This document shows, piece by piece, positions 9,801-19,801 of a stretch of 35,527 nucleotides of DNA (positions are counted from its first letter, which is position 1; every line of letters begins with the position of its first letter). The stretch comes from Planctomycetota bacterium. Its GTDB lineage: Bacteria > Planctomycetota > Planctomycetia > JALXBF01. The notes under the pieces were generated by a model that was given only the letters and a program-made list of their open reading frames with translations, did no database searches and was not told the origin of the DNA. A program made the position numbers and the translations under genes. The stretch is taken from positions 1-35,527 of the forward strand of contig JALXBF010000176.1 in the NCBI GenBank assembly GCA_026991575.1, in the 5' to 3' direction.

Positions 9801-10792
9801 ACCTCGATCAGATCCGTGATCAGGTCAGCGGCCGTCTGGTAGCGATCCTCCGGTGCCTTGGCCATCATCTTGCGGATGATCGCCGCGAGCTTGCGCGGAA
9901 CGGCCGGGTTCAGTTCGCGCACGTCGGGCGGCGGTTCGGACTGGTGCTGCAAGAGTTTCTGCACGACGTTGCCGTCCGGGAATGGTGGCCGGCCGGTGAG
10001 CATGTGAAACATGGTGCAGCCGAGCGAATAGATGTCGCTGCGGATGTCGGCAGAGCGGGGATCGCGTGCCTGTTCGGGGGCAATGTAATCGAACGTGCCC
10101 AGTGTGACACCGGTCTGGGTTAGCCCGCCGAGCCGCTGATGCTCGAAGAAGCGGGCCAGTCCCATGTCCACCAGCTTGATGCGGCCGCCGGCGGTGACGA
10201 TGATGTTCGATGGCTTGATGTCGCGGTGCACCACGCCGCGGGCGTCGGCATGCGCTAGCGCGCTGGCCACCTGAAGCGTATAGGCCACCGTTTCGGCCAC
10301 CGACAACCGGCCCCGCTTCTGGACCAGATCGCGGATCGTCTCCCCCCGGACATATTCAAAGGCAATGTAGCTGATGCCCTGGTCTTCGCCAATGTCATAC
10401 ACGCGTGCGATGTTCTCATGGTCAAGCTGGGCAGCGGCGCGGGCTTCGTTGCGGAAGCGCTGCACGATCGTGCTGTCGTGCGCGAATTCGGGCGGCAACA
10501 CCTTCAGCGCGACGTCTCGGTCAAGCTGCAGGTCACGTGCCAGGAACACCGTTCCCATGCCGCCCGTGCCGATGTGGGCTTCGATCTGGTAACGGCCCAG
10601 CCGCTGTCCGACCAACGAGTTGATGAACCGCTGGCGCGCGGCAGTCGGGTCGTGCGGCGACCCCGAGCCAGATGCTCGTGGCACCACCGTCGGGGCCACG
10701 TCAATGTCCGGCGGAATCGGTGAACCGTCCGCACCGCGTGCGCTGGATGGCTGCTCCGTACGAAATGGCGCCCCTTTCACAGAATCGGACAT
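6842..10792 (-). CDS. Membrane Ser/Thr protein kinase with duplicated beta-helix-like extracellular region
   Basis: A 1316-residue receptor-like Hanks-type kinase. The catalytic domain (about 68-335) has the P-loop GTGGMG at 75-80, ATP-binding Lys97 in VALK, HRDIKPSN at 189-196, DMG at 209-211 in place of DFG (the metal-binding Asp is kept) and APE at 238-240. It should therefore be active. One membrane helix is at about 361-379. A Pro/Ser-rich linker (390-455) leads to two copies of a beta-rich region, about 461-860 and 935-1290. Each copy begins with a segment predicting a pectate-lyase-like solenoid (SLRAAVAEARDGSLIEL and SFRSLKEALERCPDGAVLEL). The outer part may sense wall or ligand; this is inference. 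A sigma70-like promoter lies about 160 bases upstream. No strong Shine-Dalgarno precedes the ATG. Confidence 0.93.
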   Translation of the reverse strand: MSDSVKGAPFRTEQPSSARGADGSPIPPDIDVAPTVVPRASGSGSPHDPTAARQRFINSLVGQRLGRYQIEAHIGTGGMGTVFLARDLQLDRDVALKVLPPEFAHDSTIVQRFRNEARAAAQLDHENIARVYDIGEDQGISYIAFEYVRGETIRDLVQKRGRLSVAETVAYTLQVASALAHADARGVVHRDIKPSNIIVTAGGRIKLVDMGLARFFEHQRLGGLTQTGVTLGTFDYIAPEQARDPRSADIRSDIYSLGCTMFHMLTGRPPFPDGNVVQKLLQHQSEPPPDVRELNPAVPRKLAAIIRKMMAKAPEDRYQTAADLITDLIEVASELRIRPVLLDGIPWAETAGTPSARWSSLLLWTASLLLLVGLVGFMFRSHLQLLMPAARTSDIDAASPADASVTSPQSVPPSPLAPSPPDTVAVDDRAGRSTLGRQAPAAGDSTDSSSQDSQPAPALQRVTDEASLRAAVAEARDGSLIELAPPDGIIELTPNGQGHQEGVAGLRIHGKTITIRGTPGSYPVLRLRYRPDAPDVAEWILAELKEATVTFEGIRFELVGNRLDRPMIAFLCDNGTLRLENCMVVDQTEPVSPSDSDGTEGSVGNWVIVAGGGLRMPARPLTGSTFSEQIVPATVTVHRSLFAGGHGFLWTTGPVRFRATDSAWLPFERTFLLTAPGYANDHHPVVVTELQRCTLTTTTGTLFTVTLVGSEGGASEASGGPGNTAAATITLTECVVAAYRPDQTTLLQTIAPAAYLWRGARNLYYGLAAYARSQQEDGSEARAETLWEWSRQRQVSETDSVQQSDWPWDVPRGRVAEHHGEELVRAALRLARSSRGYELAADGGPVGTRHVAPVGSIYGESALGLLVQALTRTVEAAGGGPAGAAGESPSVPMTTTAAENDRAATLAERPSSSGDKLEPTRGTGGLDESAVSGGVFRITADGQGSFRSLKEALERCPDGAVLELAVDGAVRLKPAVLSGKHVVVRAASGFRPVLTLDYDPAHETPNAFALLTVRRATLELDGVTIDLSATGSARVSPWTIVQLDDATLVVRNSTLRNEFAQGPIVELVQPPARGTMAELSGESPLGGVPLAQGTVTVERSVVLARGYVLRAPALAEAAIRFKDSAIAGGILLSVSPSAEPVSQRALLQLDLERCTVRTHRQLIAAQAKGDRQWLVPLHVTARRCLFETAGQEPWIMLRGTKVVDQTGGQANVFRWTGSGNAYAFRGPWLSLTDTQESHGQVSLPVDAFESDPYRSETDSAVVDIGFAMDFADELPAATDAVNFFRPSPVESSETTVGAPLDVLPGKRGKQRDQLSE

Positions 10793-11182
10793 CGGACTCG
10801 ATTCCGGACTGTCCAGTTAACCGGTTCCTTCCTGCGTGTCCGCTGGACCGCCTTTTGCTCGATCACCGAGCCGAAAGGAGATCTGCCGAACGTGCTCGTT
10901 CCCCGGACCGGCCCAGTGAACAGGACAGGTGCGTTAACGTCTGCAGTCACTAGTATAGCACACCCCAAAACCCGCGGTCAATCAGCCGGAGCGTCCCGGC
11001 GGCGCAGGGCACCGGGGCCATCTGGAACCAAGCTGTATCGTGCGCGCCGCCGCGGGCCAGCGGGGCTGGTCTTCGAAAGGCTCGCCGCGCGGCCCGCAGC
11101 TCTGTCTTCATGGTCCCACCGCAGCACCGAACGTGACCTGCTCGCAGATGGTGATTCCTCCGTGCACCAGGCTGCTTTCGGC
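10793..11182. other. 390-base gap between kinase and dapA
   Basis: The gap holds the kinase promoter at 10952-10981 (minus strand) and a leader of roughly 150 bases between it and the kinase ATG. The stretch 10990-11182 lies downstream of dapA. It has a loose GC-rich inverted repeat (GCGGGCC ... GGCCCGC near 11050-11100) but no T-tract that would make it a clear intrinsic terminator. No coding frame here looks real. Confidence 0.5.
10952..10981 (-). promoter_or_regulatory. Sigma70-like promoter of the kinase gene
   Basis: On the minus strand TTGACC (10976-10981) is followed by an 18-base spacer and TATACT (10952-10957). The predicted transcription start is near 10945, giving about 150 bases of leader before the kinase ATG at 10792. 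The -35 has 5 of 6 and the -10 has 5 of 6 consensus bases. The tRNA-His promoter has the same -35 and spacer length. Confidence 0.6.
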
Positions 11183-12073
11183 TCAGAGAAGCCCGTAACG
11201 GATCAGCTCTTGCCTGAGCACCTCGCGCGCGGCCCCGTCCAGCGGCACCAGCGGCAAACGAAGCTCGCCGGTGTCACGGCCCAGCAGCTGCATGGCCGCC
11301 TTGATCGGCACCGGATTGACCGACAGGCTCAAGAGAGCATGCGCCAACGGGAAGAGCCGCATATGCCATCGCTGGGCCTCGGCCACGTCCCCCTGAACGA
11401 ACGCTCGAATCATCGCTTGGACGTCGCGCGGCACGATGTTGGCAATCACCGACACGACGCCTTGGCCGCCAATGGCCAGCAGCGGCAGCGTCAGCGTATC
11501 GTCCCCGGCAAGCACTGTGAGCGAACTGTTGCGGAGAATCTCGGAGGCCTGGTCCAGTGACCCGCTGGCTTCCTTGATGGCGACGATGTTGGGCAGTTCG
11601 GCCAGACGGATCACGGTCTCAGGAGTCATGTTGCGACCGGTGCGGCCAGGAATGTTGTAGAGCACGATGGGCAGGTCGACCGTTTCGGCGATCCTGCGGA
11701 AGTGCTCGTACAGCCCGCGCTGGTCCGGCTTGTTGTAATAGGGGCTGACCATCAGGGCACCGTCGGCACCCACCCGAGCGGCAAAGCGGGTCAGCCGGAG
11801 CGCTTCGCTGGTGGAGTTCGAGCCGGTGCCGGCCATCACCTTGATCCGCCCGGCGGCGTGCTCAACCACCGTCGCAATCACACGCTCATGTTCCTCATGG
11901 CTCAGCGTGGGCGACTCCCCCGTGGTGCCCACGGGCGCGATGCAGTCGGTGCCCTGTTCGATGTGCCAGTCCACCAGTTGCCGAATCCGCTCGAAGTCGA
12001 TTTCGCCATTGCGGAACGGCGTGATGAGTGCCACGGTTACGCCGGCAAACTGTTCACCCTTCCGTTCGCTCAT
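11183..12073 (-). CDS. dapA: 4-hydroxy-tetrahydrodipicolinate synthase
   Basis: A 296-residue class I aldolase-fold enzyme that condenses pyruvate with aspartate semialdehyde, the first committed step toward diaminopimelate and lysine. The start at 12073 is chosen because AGGGGTGAG lies about 6 bases upstream; a longer in-frame start at 12115 has no such site and would add 14 unusual residues. The pyruvate Schiff-base lysine is Lys167 in AIKEASG. Tyr139 in LYNIPGRTG is the catalytic tyrosine, Thr50/Thr51 lie in GTTGESP, and Tyr113 in YYNKP is the residue donated across the dimer. Length and motifs match the family. A perfect TATAAT stands about 60 bases upstream. Downstream is the kinase leader region, so it is probably a single-gene transcript. 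Confidence 0.97.
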   Translation of the reverse strand: MSERKGEQFAGVTVALITPFRNGEIDFERIRQLVDWHIEQGTDCIAPVGTTGESPTLSHEEHERVIATVVEHAAGRIKVMAGTGSNSTSEALRLTRFAARVGADGALMVSPYYNKPDQRGLYEHFRRIAETVDLPIVLYNIPGRTGRNMTPETVIRLAELPNIVAIKEASGSLDQASEILRNSSLTVLAGDDTLTLPLLAIGGQGVVSVIANIVPRDVQAMIRAFVQGDVAEAQRWHMRLFPLAHALLSLSVNPVPIKAAMQLLGRDTGELRLPLVPLDGAAREVLRQELIRYGLL

Positions 12074-12495
12074 CGACGTCTCACCCCTGGTGTTATCGAA
12101 GCCCTTCGGCAGCAACGGTTGGCGCGTACGCGATTATAGTTTGCCGAGTGCTGGGACGTGGTGCACTGGAGGCGAGCAAGCAAAGAGCCGGTTCGCCGTG
12201 CCGTGCGACCCGGTCCCAATGCGCTGTTCCCCAGGCATGGCGCGTCCGCTCGGCTCACTGACGCGGCGTCTGCGGCCGTACACGCGACCGATCCGATCAC
12301 GTACTCCGGGCCTATCGAGCCGATTGACCTTGGCCCATCGGAACGATCGATGCCATCTGCCGCCGTGATTCTGGCCGGTCGCAAGCGGACGCCCTGGCCA
12401 GACACCGCATTGGTCGGCCAAGACCGACGGCAGGCCGCGCGGGTGGGGCGGTTGCCATTGCAGCAAACCGCCGCGTGTGGCAAACTGCTGCCGCC
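12074..12495. other. 422-base gap between divergent dapA and foldase genes
   Basis: It contains the dapA ribosome site and a -10 box on the minus strand. The part from about 12150 to 12495 has no frame I trust as coding: the open frames on both strands are rich in Arg, Pro and Ala and lack ribosome sites. I see no clear plus-strand promoter for the foldase gene and no strong hairpin. Confidence 0.45.
12133..12138 (-). promoter_or_regulatory. Perfect -10 box upstream of dapA
   Basis: The minus strand reads TATAAT at 12138-12133, 59 bases before the dapA ATG. No recognisable -35 is found 16-18 bases further upstream, so the promoter would depend on the -10 alone or on an activator. Confidence 0.4.
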
Positions 12496-13725
12496 GTGAC
12501 GAAGAGAGACACCTGCGATCCAAAACAATCGGTAGTCGGCCGCCGTTTGCTCCTGGCAGCAGCTATGGCCACCGTGGTCCTGTCTGCAGCGGGGTGTGCC
12601 CGGCCCAGGCCGATCAGCTTCCGCTGGCCGTGGGCCCGTTGGCAGTCGGGCGACGGTGCCGAGACGCGTGCGCACGGTGGGCGGCCCCGGCGGTTGGCCT
12701 CCCTGGAGCCGATCTTGCTGGCTGATGCGACGGAGGACGGCCACGCCGGCGTGAAGCAGGCCGCTGGCGCGACACGGTCAGCCAAGGACACAGAGGTCAT
12801 CTCGACCGTCGTGGCACGGGTTAATGGCGAGCCGATCGTGGCCGAGGACCTGCTTGCTCCGCTCCGCAGTCGGCTTGCTGAAGCACGGCAAACGATGAGC
12901 AAGGCCGAGTACATTGCGTTCCGGGACCGGTTGCTTCGCCAGCAGCTGGACAACCTCATCGAGCGGCAGCTTCTTGTGCAGGCGGCACGCCGAGCGTTTC
13001 CCGAGCCGATCCAGCGGCGGATTGAGGCGTTTGCGGATCAGCAGTTCGAAGAGCAGCTCAAACAGGAGGCCAAGCGGCTCGGGCTGGCTACGGTCGAGGA
13101 ACTGAAGCAGCATCTGCGCAAGCAAGGGCAATCGGTTGAACGGATGAAGCAGCTCAACCGTGACACGATCCTGGCCCAGCAGTTTGTCCGCTCCCGGGTT
13201 GCGAGCAAGATCGAGGTGACACGGCGTGAGATGCTGGAGTACTACCGGGAGCACAAGGCGGAGTTTGAGCAGACGCCAGCTGTGAAGTGGCGCGAGATCC
13301 TTGTCAGTGTTGCGCGGCACAGTTCAGACGAGGCGGCCCGGCGGCATGCGGAGCAGTTGGTGTCTAAGCTTCGGGCCGGCGCCGACTTCGGTGAGCTTGC
13401 CAAGCAGGAAAGTGACGGCGCGACGGCGGCTCAGGGGGGACAGTGGCCGTGGACGCCTCCCGGCAGCTACATTGTCGATGCGGTGGATCAAGCACTGTTC
13501 AGCCTGCCGGTGGGCCAGGTGAGTGATCCGATTCCGGGTCCGGAAGGCTACCACATCGTGCTCGTCGAGGACCGGCGCGACGGAGGGCCGCGTCCCTTCG
13601 AAGAGGTGCAGGACGAGATCCGCGAGCGGATCCGGCAGAAGAAGATCGAGCAGGCCGTTTCTCAGCTCATCGAGCGGCTCAAGCAAGAAGCCTACATCGT
13701 TACCGTCTTCGATACGGCCGACTAG
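12496..13725 (+). CDS. Parvulin-type peptidyl-prolyl isomerase lipoprotein (SurA/PrsA-like)
   Basis: A foldase of about 409 residues that would act in the periplasm on exported proteins. The signal peptide ends in a lipobox LSAAGC, making Cys34 the lipidation site (numbering from the GTG at 12496; an in-frame GTG at 12475 is an alternative and neither has a strong ribosome site). Directly after the Cys is PRPISFRWPW (residues 37-46), a segment shared with the BamD-like lipoprotein at 24888. A SurA-N-like helical chaperone region spans about 103-233. A parvulin domain spans about 258-358, with REILVSV, GADFGELAKQ, GGQWPW and GYHIVLVEDRR matching the family. The C-terminal helix packs back as in SurA. 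Substrates are unknown, but outer-membrane proteins are likely. Confidence 0.9.
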   Translation: MTKRDTCDPKQSVVGRRLLLAAAMATVVLSAAGCARPRPISFRWPWARWQSGDGAETRAHGGRPRRLASLEPILLADATEDGHAGVKQAAGATRSAKDTEVISTVVARVNGEPIVAEDLLAPLRSRLAEARQTMSKAEYIAFRDRLLRQQLDNLIERQLLVQAARRAFPEPIQRRIEAFADQQFEEQLKQEAKRLGLATVEELKQHLRKQGQSVERMKQLNRDTILAQQFVRSRVASKIEVTRREMLEYYREHKAEFEQTPAVKWREILVSVARHSSDEAARRHAEQLVSKLRAGADFGELAKQESDGATAAQGGQWPWTPPGSYIVDAVDQALFSLPVGQVSDPIPGPEGYHIVLVEDRRDGGPRPFEEVQDEIRERIRQKKIEQAVSQLIERLKQEAYIVTVFDTAD

Positions 13726-13765
13726 GCACCGTGACGTCTCGGCTGACGCACCTAAAGCGCCGCCG

Positions 13766-14194
13766 CTAGCCAGCACCGCCCATCGTCACCACAACGTAGG
13801 AGGCAACCGGGCCGAACAGCATCAGCGCGATGATGCCCACGCCCACGGCATGGATCGGTTGGAAGCGGAAGCAGAGCAGGCACGCCGTTACCCAGATGAC
13901 CGCGTGGAACCAGAGCGCGGCACTGTAGAACATGTCCGGAAAGCTCAGCGGCCACTGCACCAACAGTGCAGCCAGAATCGGCGAAATGGCGACGACACGC
14001 CAGGCAAGCAGGTCGACCCGCTCTTCGTAAATGTAGCGCTGCGCGGTCTCAACGGTCAGAAACAAGGTTACGCCGACGATGGCCCAGACCAGTAGCCAGA
14101 TCCCGATAACGGCCAAGGCATTCCTCCGCAACGAGTGTGCCGGCGCTTGCTGCGTCGCCCCGGTGCACCGCACCGCCGGGGCCGATCGTGCCAT
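13766..14194 (-). CDS. Small four-helix membrane protein next to ArsR
   Basis: I do not recognise the family. The chosen start (ATG 14194) gives 142 residues with hydrophobic segments at about 26-47, 62-82, 88-110 and 115-138, consistent with four membrane helices. A longer frame upstream would overlap arsR and is Arg/Pro-rich, so it is rejected. The gene starts 20 bases after the arsR stop on the same strand, so the two are very likely one transcript. That makes it a plausible target of the ArsR-family regulator, perhaps in transport or stress of the membrane, but no substrate residue pattern is visible. The Shine-Dalgarno before it is weak (AGGG). Confidence 0.68.
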   Translation of the reverse strand: MARSAPAVRCTGATQQAPAHSLRRNALAVIGIWLLVWAIVGVTLFLTVETAQRYIYEERVDLLAWRVVAISPILAALLVQWPLSFPDMFYSAALWFHAVIWVTACLLCFRFQPIHAVGVGIIALMLFGPVASYVVVTMGGAG

Positions 14195-14214
14195 TGTAGC
14201 CCTATGGGGATCCG

Positions 14215-14649
14215 TCAATCCTGGTCGCCGCTGCGCAGCTGCAGTTCGATGCCCCCCAGCTTCAGCACCCCCTGACCGTTGCCGAGCGAGCGGAACAGAC
14301 TGCCGAGCAACTGCGCGAAGGCTTCCTCCTGGATCGAGTAGAAGTTGTGCTTGCCGGAGCGGCGCACTTCGATGAGGCCGGCGACGCGGAGCAAAGCCAA
14401 GTGGTGGCTGACGGCAGGCTGGGACTGCTCGAGCCGGCGGCACAGTTCCGTGACGTTCAGCTCGCCAGAGCGGAACAGGTGCAGGAGAATCTTGAAGCGG
14501 GTCTCGTCAGCAAGCAGTTTGAACACACGGCAAAGGTCCTTGACGAGGGTCTCCGGCACTGTTGGAGCCTTCGGCTCTGAACCGTCCGCTCTGTTCGCAT
14601 CTGTTCCTGCCGCTACGTGGCTCACCTCTAAAGCCTCGACTGGATTCAT
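14215..14649 (-). CDS. ArsR-family winged-helix transcriptional regulator
   Basis: A 144-residue DNA-binding repressor. The ATG is supported by GGAGGTG about 3-9 bases upstream. The first ~33 residues are a low-complexity extension. The winged helix-turn-helix follows at about 38-115, with LADETRFKILLHLF, the recognition region LEQSQPAVSHHLALLRVAGLI and the wing RRSGKHNFYSI, all typical of the ArsR/SmtB fold. No Cys-x-Cys metal site typical of ArsR or SmtB is seen, so the signal may not be a metal. The small membrane protein follows 20 bases later. A candidate promoter with a 12-base palindrome at the expected start site lies 270-320 bases upstream, suggesting autoregulation. Confidence 0.92.
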   Translation of the reverse strand: MNPVEALEVSHVAAGTDANRADGSEPKAPTVPETLVKDLCRVFKLLADETRFKILLHLFRSGELNVTELCRRLEQSQPAVSHHLALLRVAGLIEVRRSGKHNFYSIQEEAFAQLLGSLFRSLGNGQGVLKLGGIELQLRSGDQD

Positions 14650-14916
14650 GGCACCTCCACGCGCTGACTGGCGGTGGTCACCAGCCGACAGCCTACCTGC
14701 CGGTCAGCAGCTCAACAGCGGCCGGCGCTAGCGACCGTGAACCGCCTGAGCCTCAAGGCCAGAGCATGTGCACCACAACCATTGCGACGAACTAGGCCGC
14801 CATAACGACTTGGCCGCGCTTACGGTCGAGATGTCTTCGACCGAGTGGCCAGGTGCCTGTCCTTCTCACCCGAACCAACCCGCACGCCCGGTTGACTTGT
14901 CCGGCGAAAGCAGTCG

Positions 14917-14928
14917 CCCGCATGCGGG
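14917..14928. promoter_or_regulatory. 12-base palindrome, candidate operator
   Basis: CCCGCATGCGGG is a perfect palindrome. It begins 13 bases downstream of the arsR promoter -10 box, so it covers the expected transcription start region. ArsR-family repressors bind inverted repeats in such positions. Binding by this ArsR is inference. Confidence 0.42.
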
Positions 14929-14941
14929 ATCCTTGGCCCGT

Positions 14942-14969
14942 ATTTTACCGCGCCGTGCACCGATTTCAA
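14942..14969 (-). promoter_or_regulatory. Sigma70-like promoter for the arsR operon
   Basis: On the minus strand TTGAAA (14964-14969), a 16-base spacer and TAAAAT (14942-14947) form a good promoter. Transcription would start near 14935, leaving a leader of about 285 bases before the arsR ATG at 14649. It sits in a locally AT-rich patch in otherwise GC-rich DNA. Confidence 0.55.
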
Positions 14970-15380
14970 CAGAAAATGACCACGCCAGGCGAGCGGTTCG
15001 CCCGGATCGACGTGTCGCGTTGTTGTCGGCGTGCCTGCTTTCCGATCGTGAACTCGGGGCCATCCGGGGCTCATTCGGCGCGCCTGCGCACCGGCATGGC
15101 CTTCTGTTTGCAGTTTGCCCGGGCGTGCGTGGGGAGTGGCCGCAGTCGATACCGGCGCAAGGTGCCTGCCACGGGTAGCTGCCGCAGCTTGCAGCAAGAC
15201 AGCGATCAGGTCCTGCCGCGGCGGGGACGAGCGGAGAGGTGCAGCCACATCGGTCCGTGCCGTTGAACGATGCTGCGGTGGCCGACCCGCACCCGGTCAT
15301 CGAACCCGTCCGTCGCCTAAGGCATCCCGGAACGGCATGGCCGCCGACGGCATAGAAGGCTAATAGAATGCTTGGGTGCT

Positions 15381-15428
15381 GCTGAAGAAAAGACCGCTCT
15401 CTCGCGTGCGAAAGAGCGGTCTTTCAGC
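15381..15428 (+). ncRNA. Strong hairpin in the carA leader (structured RNA or attenuator candidate)
   Basis: The arms AAAGACCGCTCT (15389-15400) and AGAGCGGTCTTT (15413-15424) pair perfectly over 12 bases. Inner bases extend the stem to a CGTG loop with one mismatch, and GCTGAA/CAGC adds an outer stem past a 4-base bulge. On the plus strand only three T follow, so it is a poor intrinsic terminator in that direction; on the minus strand TTTTCTT follows, but no minus-strand gene ends here. It lies 130 bases upstream of carA and begins about 12 bases after a -10-like TAGAAT, so it could be the 5' end of the carA transcript. The RNA role is inferred. Confidence 0.45.
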
Positions 15429-15560
15429 AAGTCAGCACACACGGCACTGGCCGTTGGCACTGCCACAGCCAGCACCAATTATCGTCGCAGCGCGGGACGT
15501 GGCTTTAGCTCTCCTGGCCTGGCCCCCCCGGTACGCGGCTACTCGTGCACGGTGCGCAAA

Positions 15561-16742
15561 ATGGGCAAGCCTGCTAAGCTAGCACTCGAAGACGGGACCA
15601 TCCTGACCGGTACTTCATTCGGTGCCGACGGTGAGGTGGCCGGCGAAGTCGTCTTCAACACGAGCATGACGGGCTACCAGGAAATCCTCACCGACCCGTC
15701 CTACAAAGGCCAGATCGTCACGATGACCTACCCTCACATCGGCAACTATGGTGTGACACCGGAGGACGAGGAAAGCGATCGGCCACAAGTTGAAGGGTTC
15801 ATCGTGCGCGAAGCGGCGCGGCGGCACTCGAACCACCGTGCGCGGGAATCGCTACAGGATTATCTACGACGTCACGGGATCGTGGCATTGGAAGGAGTAG
15901 ACACGCGGTTCCTGGTGCGGCACATCCGGCTGCAGGGGGCGATGCGCGGCGTCCTGTCAACGGTTGACCTGAACGATGACAGCTTGGTCGCGAAGGCCAG
16001 GGCCATTCCCCCCATGGCTGGTAGAGATCTGGTACGCGAGGTCGCGCCGTCGGCAAGCTATCGGTGGCGGCGCGGCTTTGAGTCCCCGTTCGCGCCCCCT
16101 GAGTGGGTGTACCGCTGTGGGTATCGCTGGGATCCGGCCGTGACGCACCACGTGGTGGCACTTGACTTTGGCATGAAACGCAACATTGCCCGGTACCTGG
16201 TCGAAATCGGCACGACGTTGACGGTCGTTCCCGGCACGGCCACTGCTGAAGAGGTCCTTCAGTGCAGGCCGGACGGTATCTTTCTCTCGAACGGGCCGGG
16301 TGACCCGGCCGCTGTCACGTACGCGATCGAGACCATTCGCAAGCTACTGGACGTGGCGGCAACCGAGCGGCTGCCGATCTTTGGGATCTGCCTCGGCCAT
16401 CAACTGCTGTCGCTTGCCCTCGGCGCCCGCACGTTCAAGCTGAAGTTCGGACACCGTGGTGCCAACCAGCCGGTGCGCAATGAGCGGACCGGTCGCGTCG
16501 AGATCACGACGCAGAACCACGGCTTTGCCGTCGATCCCGACAGCCTGCCAGCCGAAGTGGAATGCACCCACTGGAACCTGAACGACCGGACGCTGGAAGG
16601 AATCCGCCATCGGGAGCTGCCGGTCTTCAGCGTGCAGTATCATCCGGAAGCGTCTGCCGGCCCACACGATAGCGCGTATTTATTCGCCGAATTCCGTCGA
16701 CTGCTTGATGCCCGCGCTGGCGTGACAGCGTCGGCGGACTGA
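15561..16742 (+). CDS. carA: Carbamoyl-phosphate synthase small (glutaminase) subunit
   Basis: A 393-residue subunit that hydrolyses glutamine and feeds ammonia to the large subunit CarB for carbamoyl phosphate, the entry to pyrimidines and arginine. The N-terminal CPSase small-chain domain (1-150) includes [17 protein letters not shown]. The class I glutaminase domain (about 195-385) has the nucleophile Cys277 in GICLGHQ and the partners His361 and Glu363 in QYHPEAS. Length is normal. The start at 15561 matches the usual N-terminus (LEDGTILTG near residue 9); the open frame extends upstream through the leader hairpin, so longer starts are rejected. carB is not in the window. purA follows after 60 bases. 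Confidence 0.97.
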   Translation: MGKPAKLALEDGTILTGTSFGADGEVAGEVVFNTSMTGYQEILTDPSYKGQIVTMTYPHIGNYGVTPEDEESDRPQVEGFIVREAARRHSNHRARESLQDYLRRHGIVALEGVDTRFLVRHIRLQGAMRGVLSTVDLNDDSLVAKARAIPPMAGRDLVREVAPSASYRWRRGFESPFAPPEWVYRCGYRWDPAVTHHVVALDFGMKRNIARYLVEIGTTLTVVPGTATAEEVLQCRPDGIFLSNGPGDPAAVTYAIETIRKLLDVAATERLPIFGICLGHQLLSLALGARTFKLKFGHRGANQPVRNERTGRVEITTQNHGFAVDPDSLPAEVECTHWNLNDRTLEGIRHRELPVFSVQYHPEASAGPHDSAYLFAEFRRLLDARAGVTASAD

Positions 16743-18107
<1,365 letters not shown>

Positions 18108-18140
18108 CAGAGGAACCGTGCCAGCGCGCGGACGCAAGCA

Positions 18141-18922
<782 letters not shown>

Positions 18923-18923
<1 letters not shown>

Positions 18924-19801
18924 TGCTCCGAGTACGCTTGCTCGCCGGCGGTCTTTTCCTCGCACTGCTGGTTGTCGTCGTCTGGCTCGATCTCAGCGTC
19001 GACCGCCCCTACCCTGGCTGGCTGCTGCTGTGTACCGTTTGCGGGGTGGCGAGCTGCCAGGAGTTGACGGTCCTGCTGGAGCGCATGGAGCTTCGCCCGT
19101 TCCGTCGCGTGCTCTGGCCCGGCGTGCTGTTGTTGATCTGGGTTCACTGGCTGCCGGCTGCCTGGGAGCTGTACTACGGCGACGGGTCGACCCTGGCGCG
19201 CTGGCCGACCGTGCTCGTGGCGCTGGGCGGTGCGACCGTCGCTGCGTTAGCCGTGGGCATGACCGGTTTTGATGGCACGGCCCGATCCGTGCGCCGCTCG
19301 GCTGGCACCGTGCTTGGGCTGCTGTACCTCGGTGGCGGTGCGACAGCCCTGGTGGCAGCCCGGTGGCTACCCCAGGGGCTGGCTGCCGTCATGCTGCTAA
19401 TCCTGGCCACGAAGGCGGCCGACAGCGGGGCGTACTTCACCGGCAAGCTCCTGGGCAGGCGGCCGTTGGCGCCGGTGCTCAGTCCGAAGAAGACGCTCGA
19501 GGGGGCCGTGGGGGCGGTGCTCTGGGGGGCGGCCGCGGCCGTGCTCGTGGCCGCCGTCTCCGGCTACTGGTGGCAGAGCTGGTTGCCGTTTGGCTGGGGC
19601 ACGCTGGCGGCGCTCGGGGCGCTGCTGGGTGCCTGGGGCCAGCTGGGCGATCTGGTGGAAAGCTGGCTGAAGCGGGCGGCGGCGGTGAAGGATTCCTCCA
19701 GCTGGCTGCCTGGACTGGGCGGCATGCTGGACGTGCTGGACTCGCTACTCTGGAACGCGCCGCCCTTTGCGCTTTGCTGGTCCCTGCTGCAGCCGGCATG
19801 A
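18923..19801 (+). CDS. cdsA: Phosphatidate cytidylyltransferase
   Basis: A 292-residue multi-pass membrane enzyme that makes CDP-diacylglycerol from phosphatidate and CTP, the precursor of all phospholipids. About seven hydrophobic segments cover the sequence. The family hallmark is in the C-terminal half: ADSGAYFTGKLLGRRPLAP, then SPKKTLEGAVGA, then GDLVESWLKRAAAVKD and LPGLGGMLDVLDSL. The usual PGHGG...DRxDS motif has Leu and Val in place of His and Arg; the catalytic acidic residues are kept. It starts inside the uppS stop codon. The common next gene dxr is absent here. Confidence 0.95.

Larger units (their letters stand above)
14650..15560. other. 911-base gap between arsR and carA
   Basis: This is the largest gene-free stretch. 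From the arsR side it holds a small hairpin (CGGTCGA/TCGACCG, 14823-14843), the palindrome at 14917-14928 and the arsR promoter at 14942-14969. From the carA side it holds a -10-like TAGAAT (15364-15369) and a strong hairpin (15381-15428). Open frames here, including a 137-codon one at 14853-15266, are Arg/Cys-rich, lack ribosome sites and resemble no protein. I regard the region as regulatory or degenerate. Confidence 0.5.

Noticed and set aside
12158-12499. Plus-strand open frame of 113 codons before the foldase gene
   Set aside because: No ribosome site and a low-complexity Arg/Pro/Ala sequence typical of out-of-frame high-GC DNA.
14853-15266. 137-codon open frame in the arsR-carA gap
   Set aside because: Arg/Cys-rich composition, no ribosome site, overlaps the arsR promoter and palindrome, and no recognisable motif.
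15381-15428. Ordinary intrinsic terminator
   Set aside because: The plus strand has only three T after the stem, and no minus-strand gene ends near it to use the TTTTCTT on that strand.
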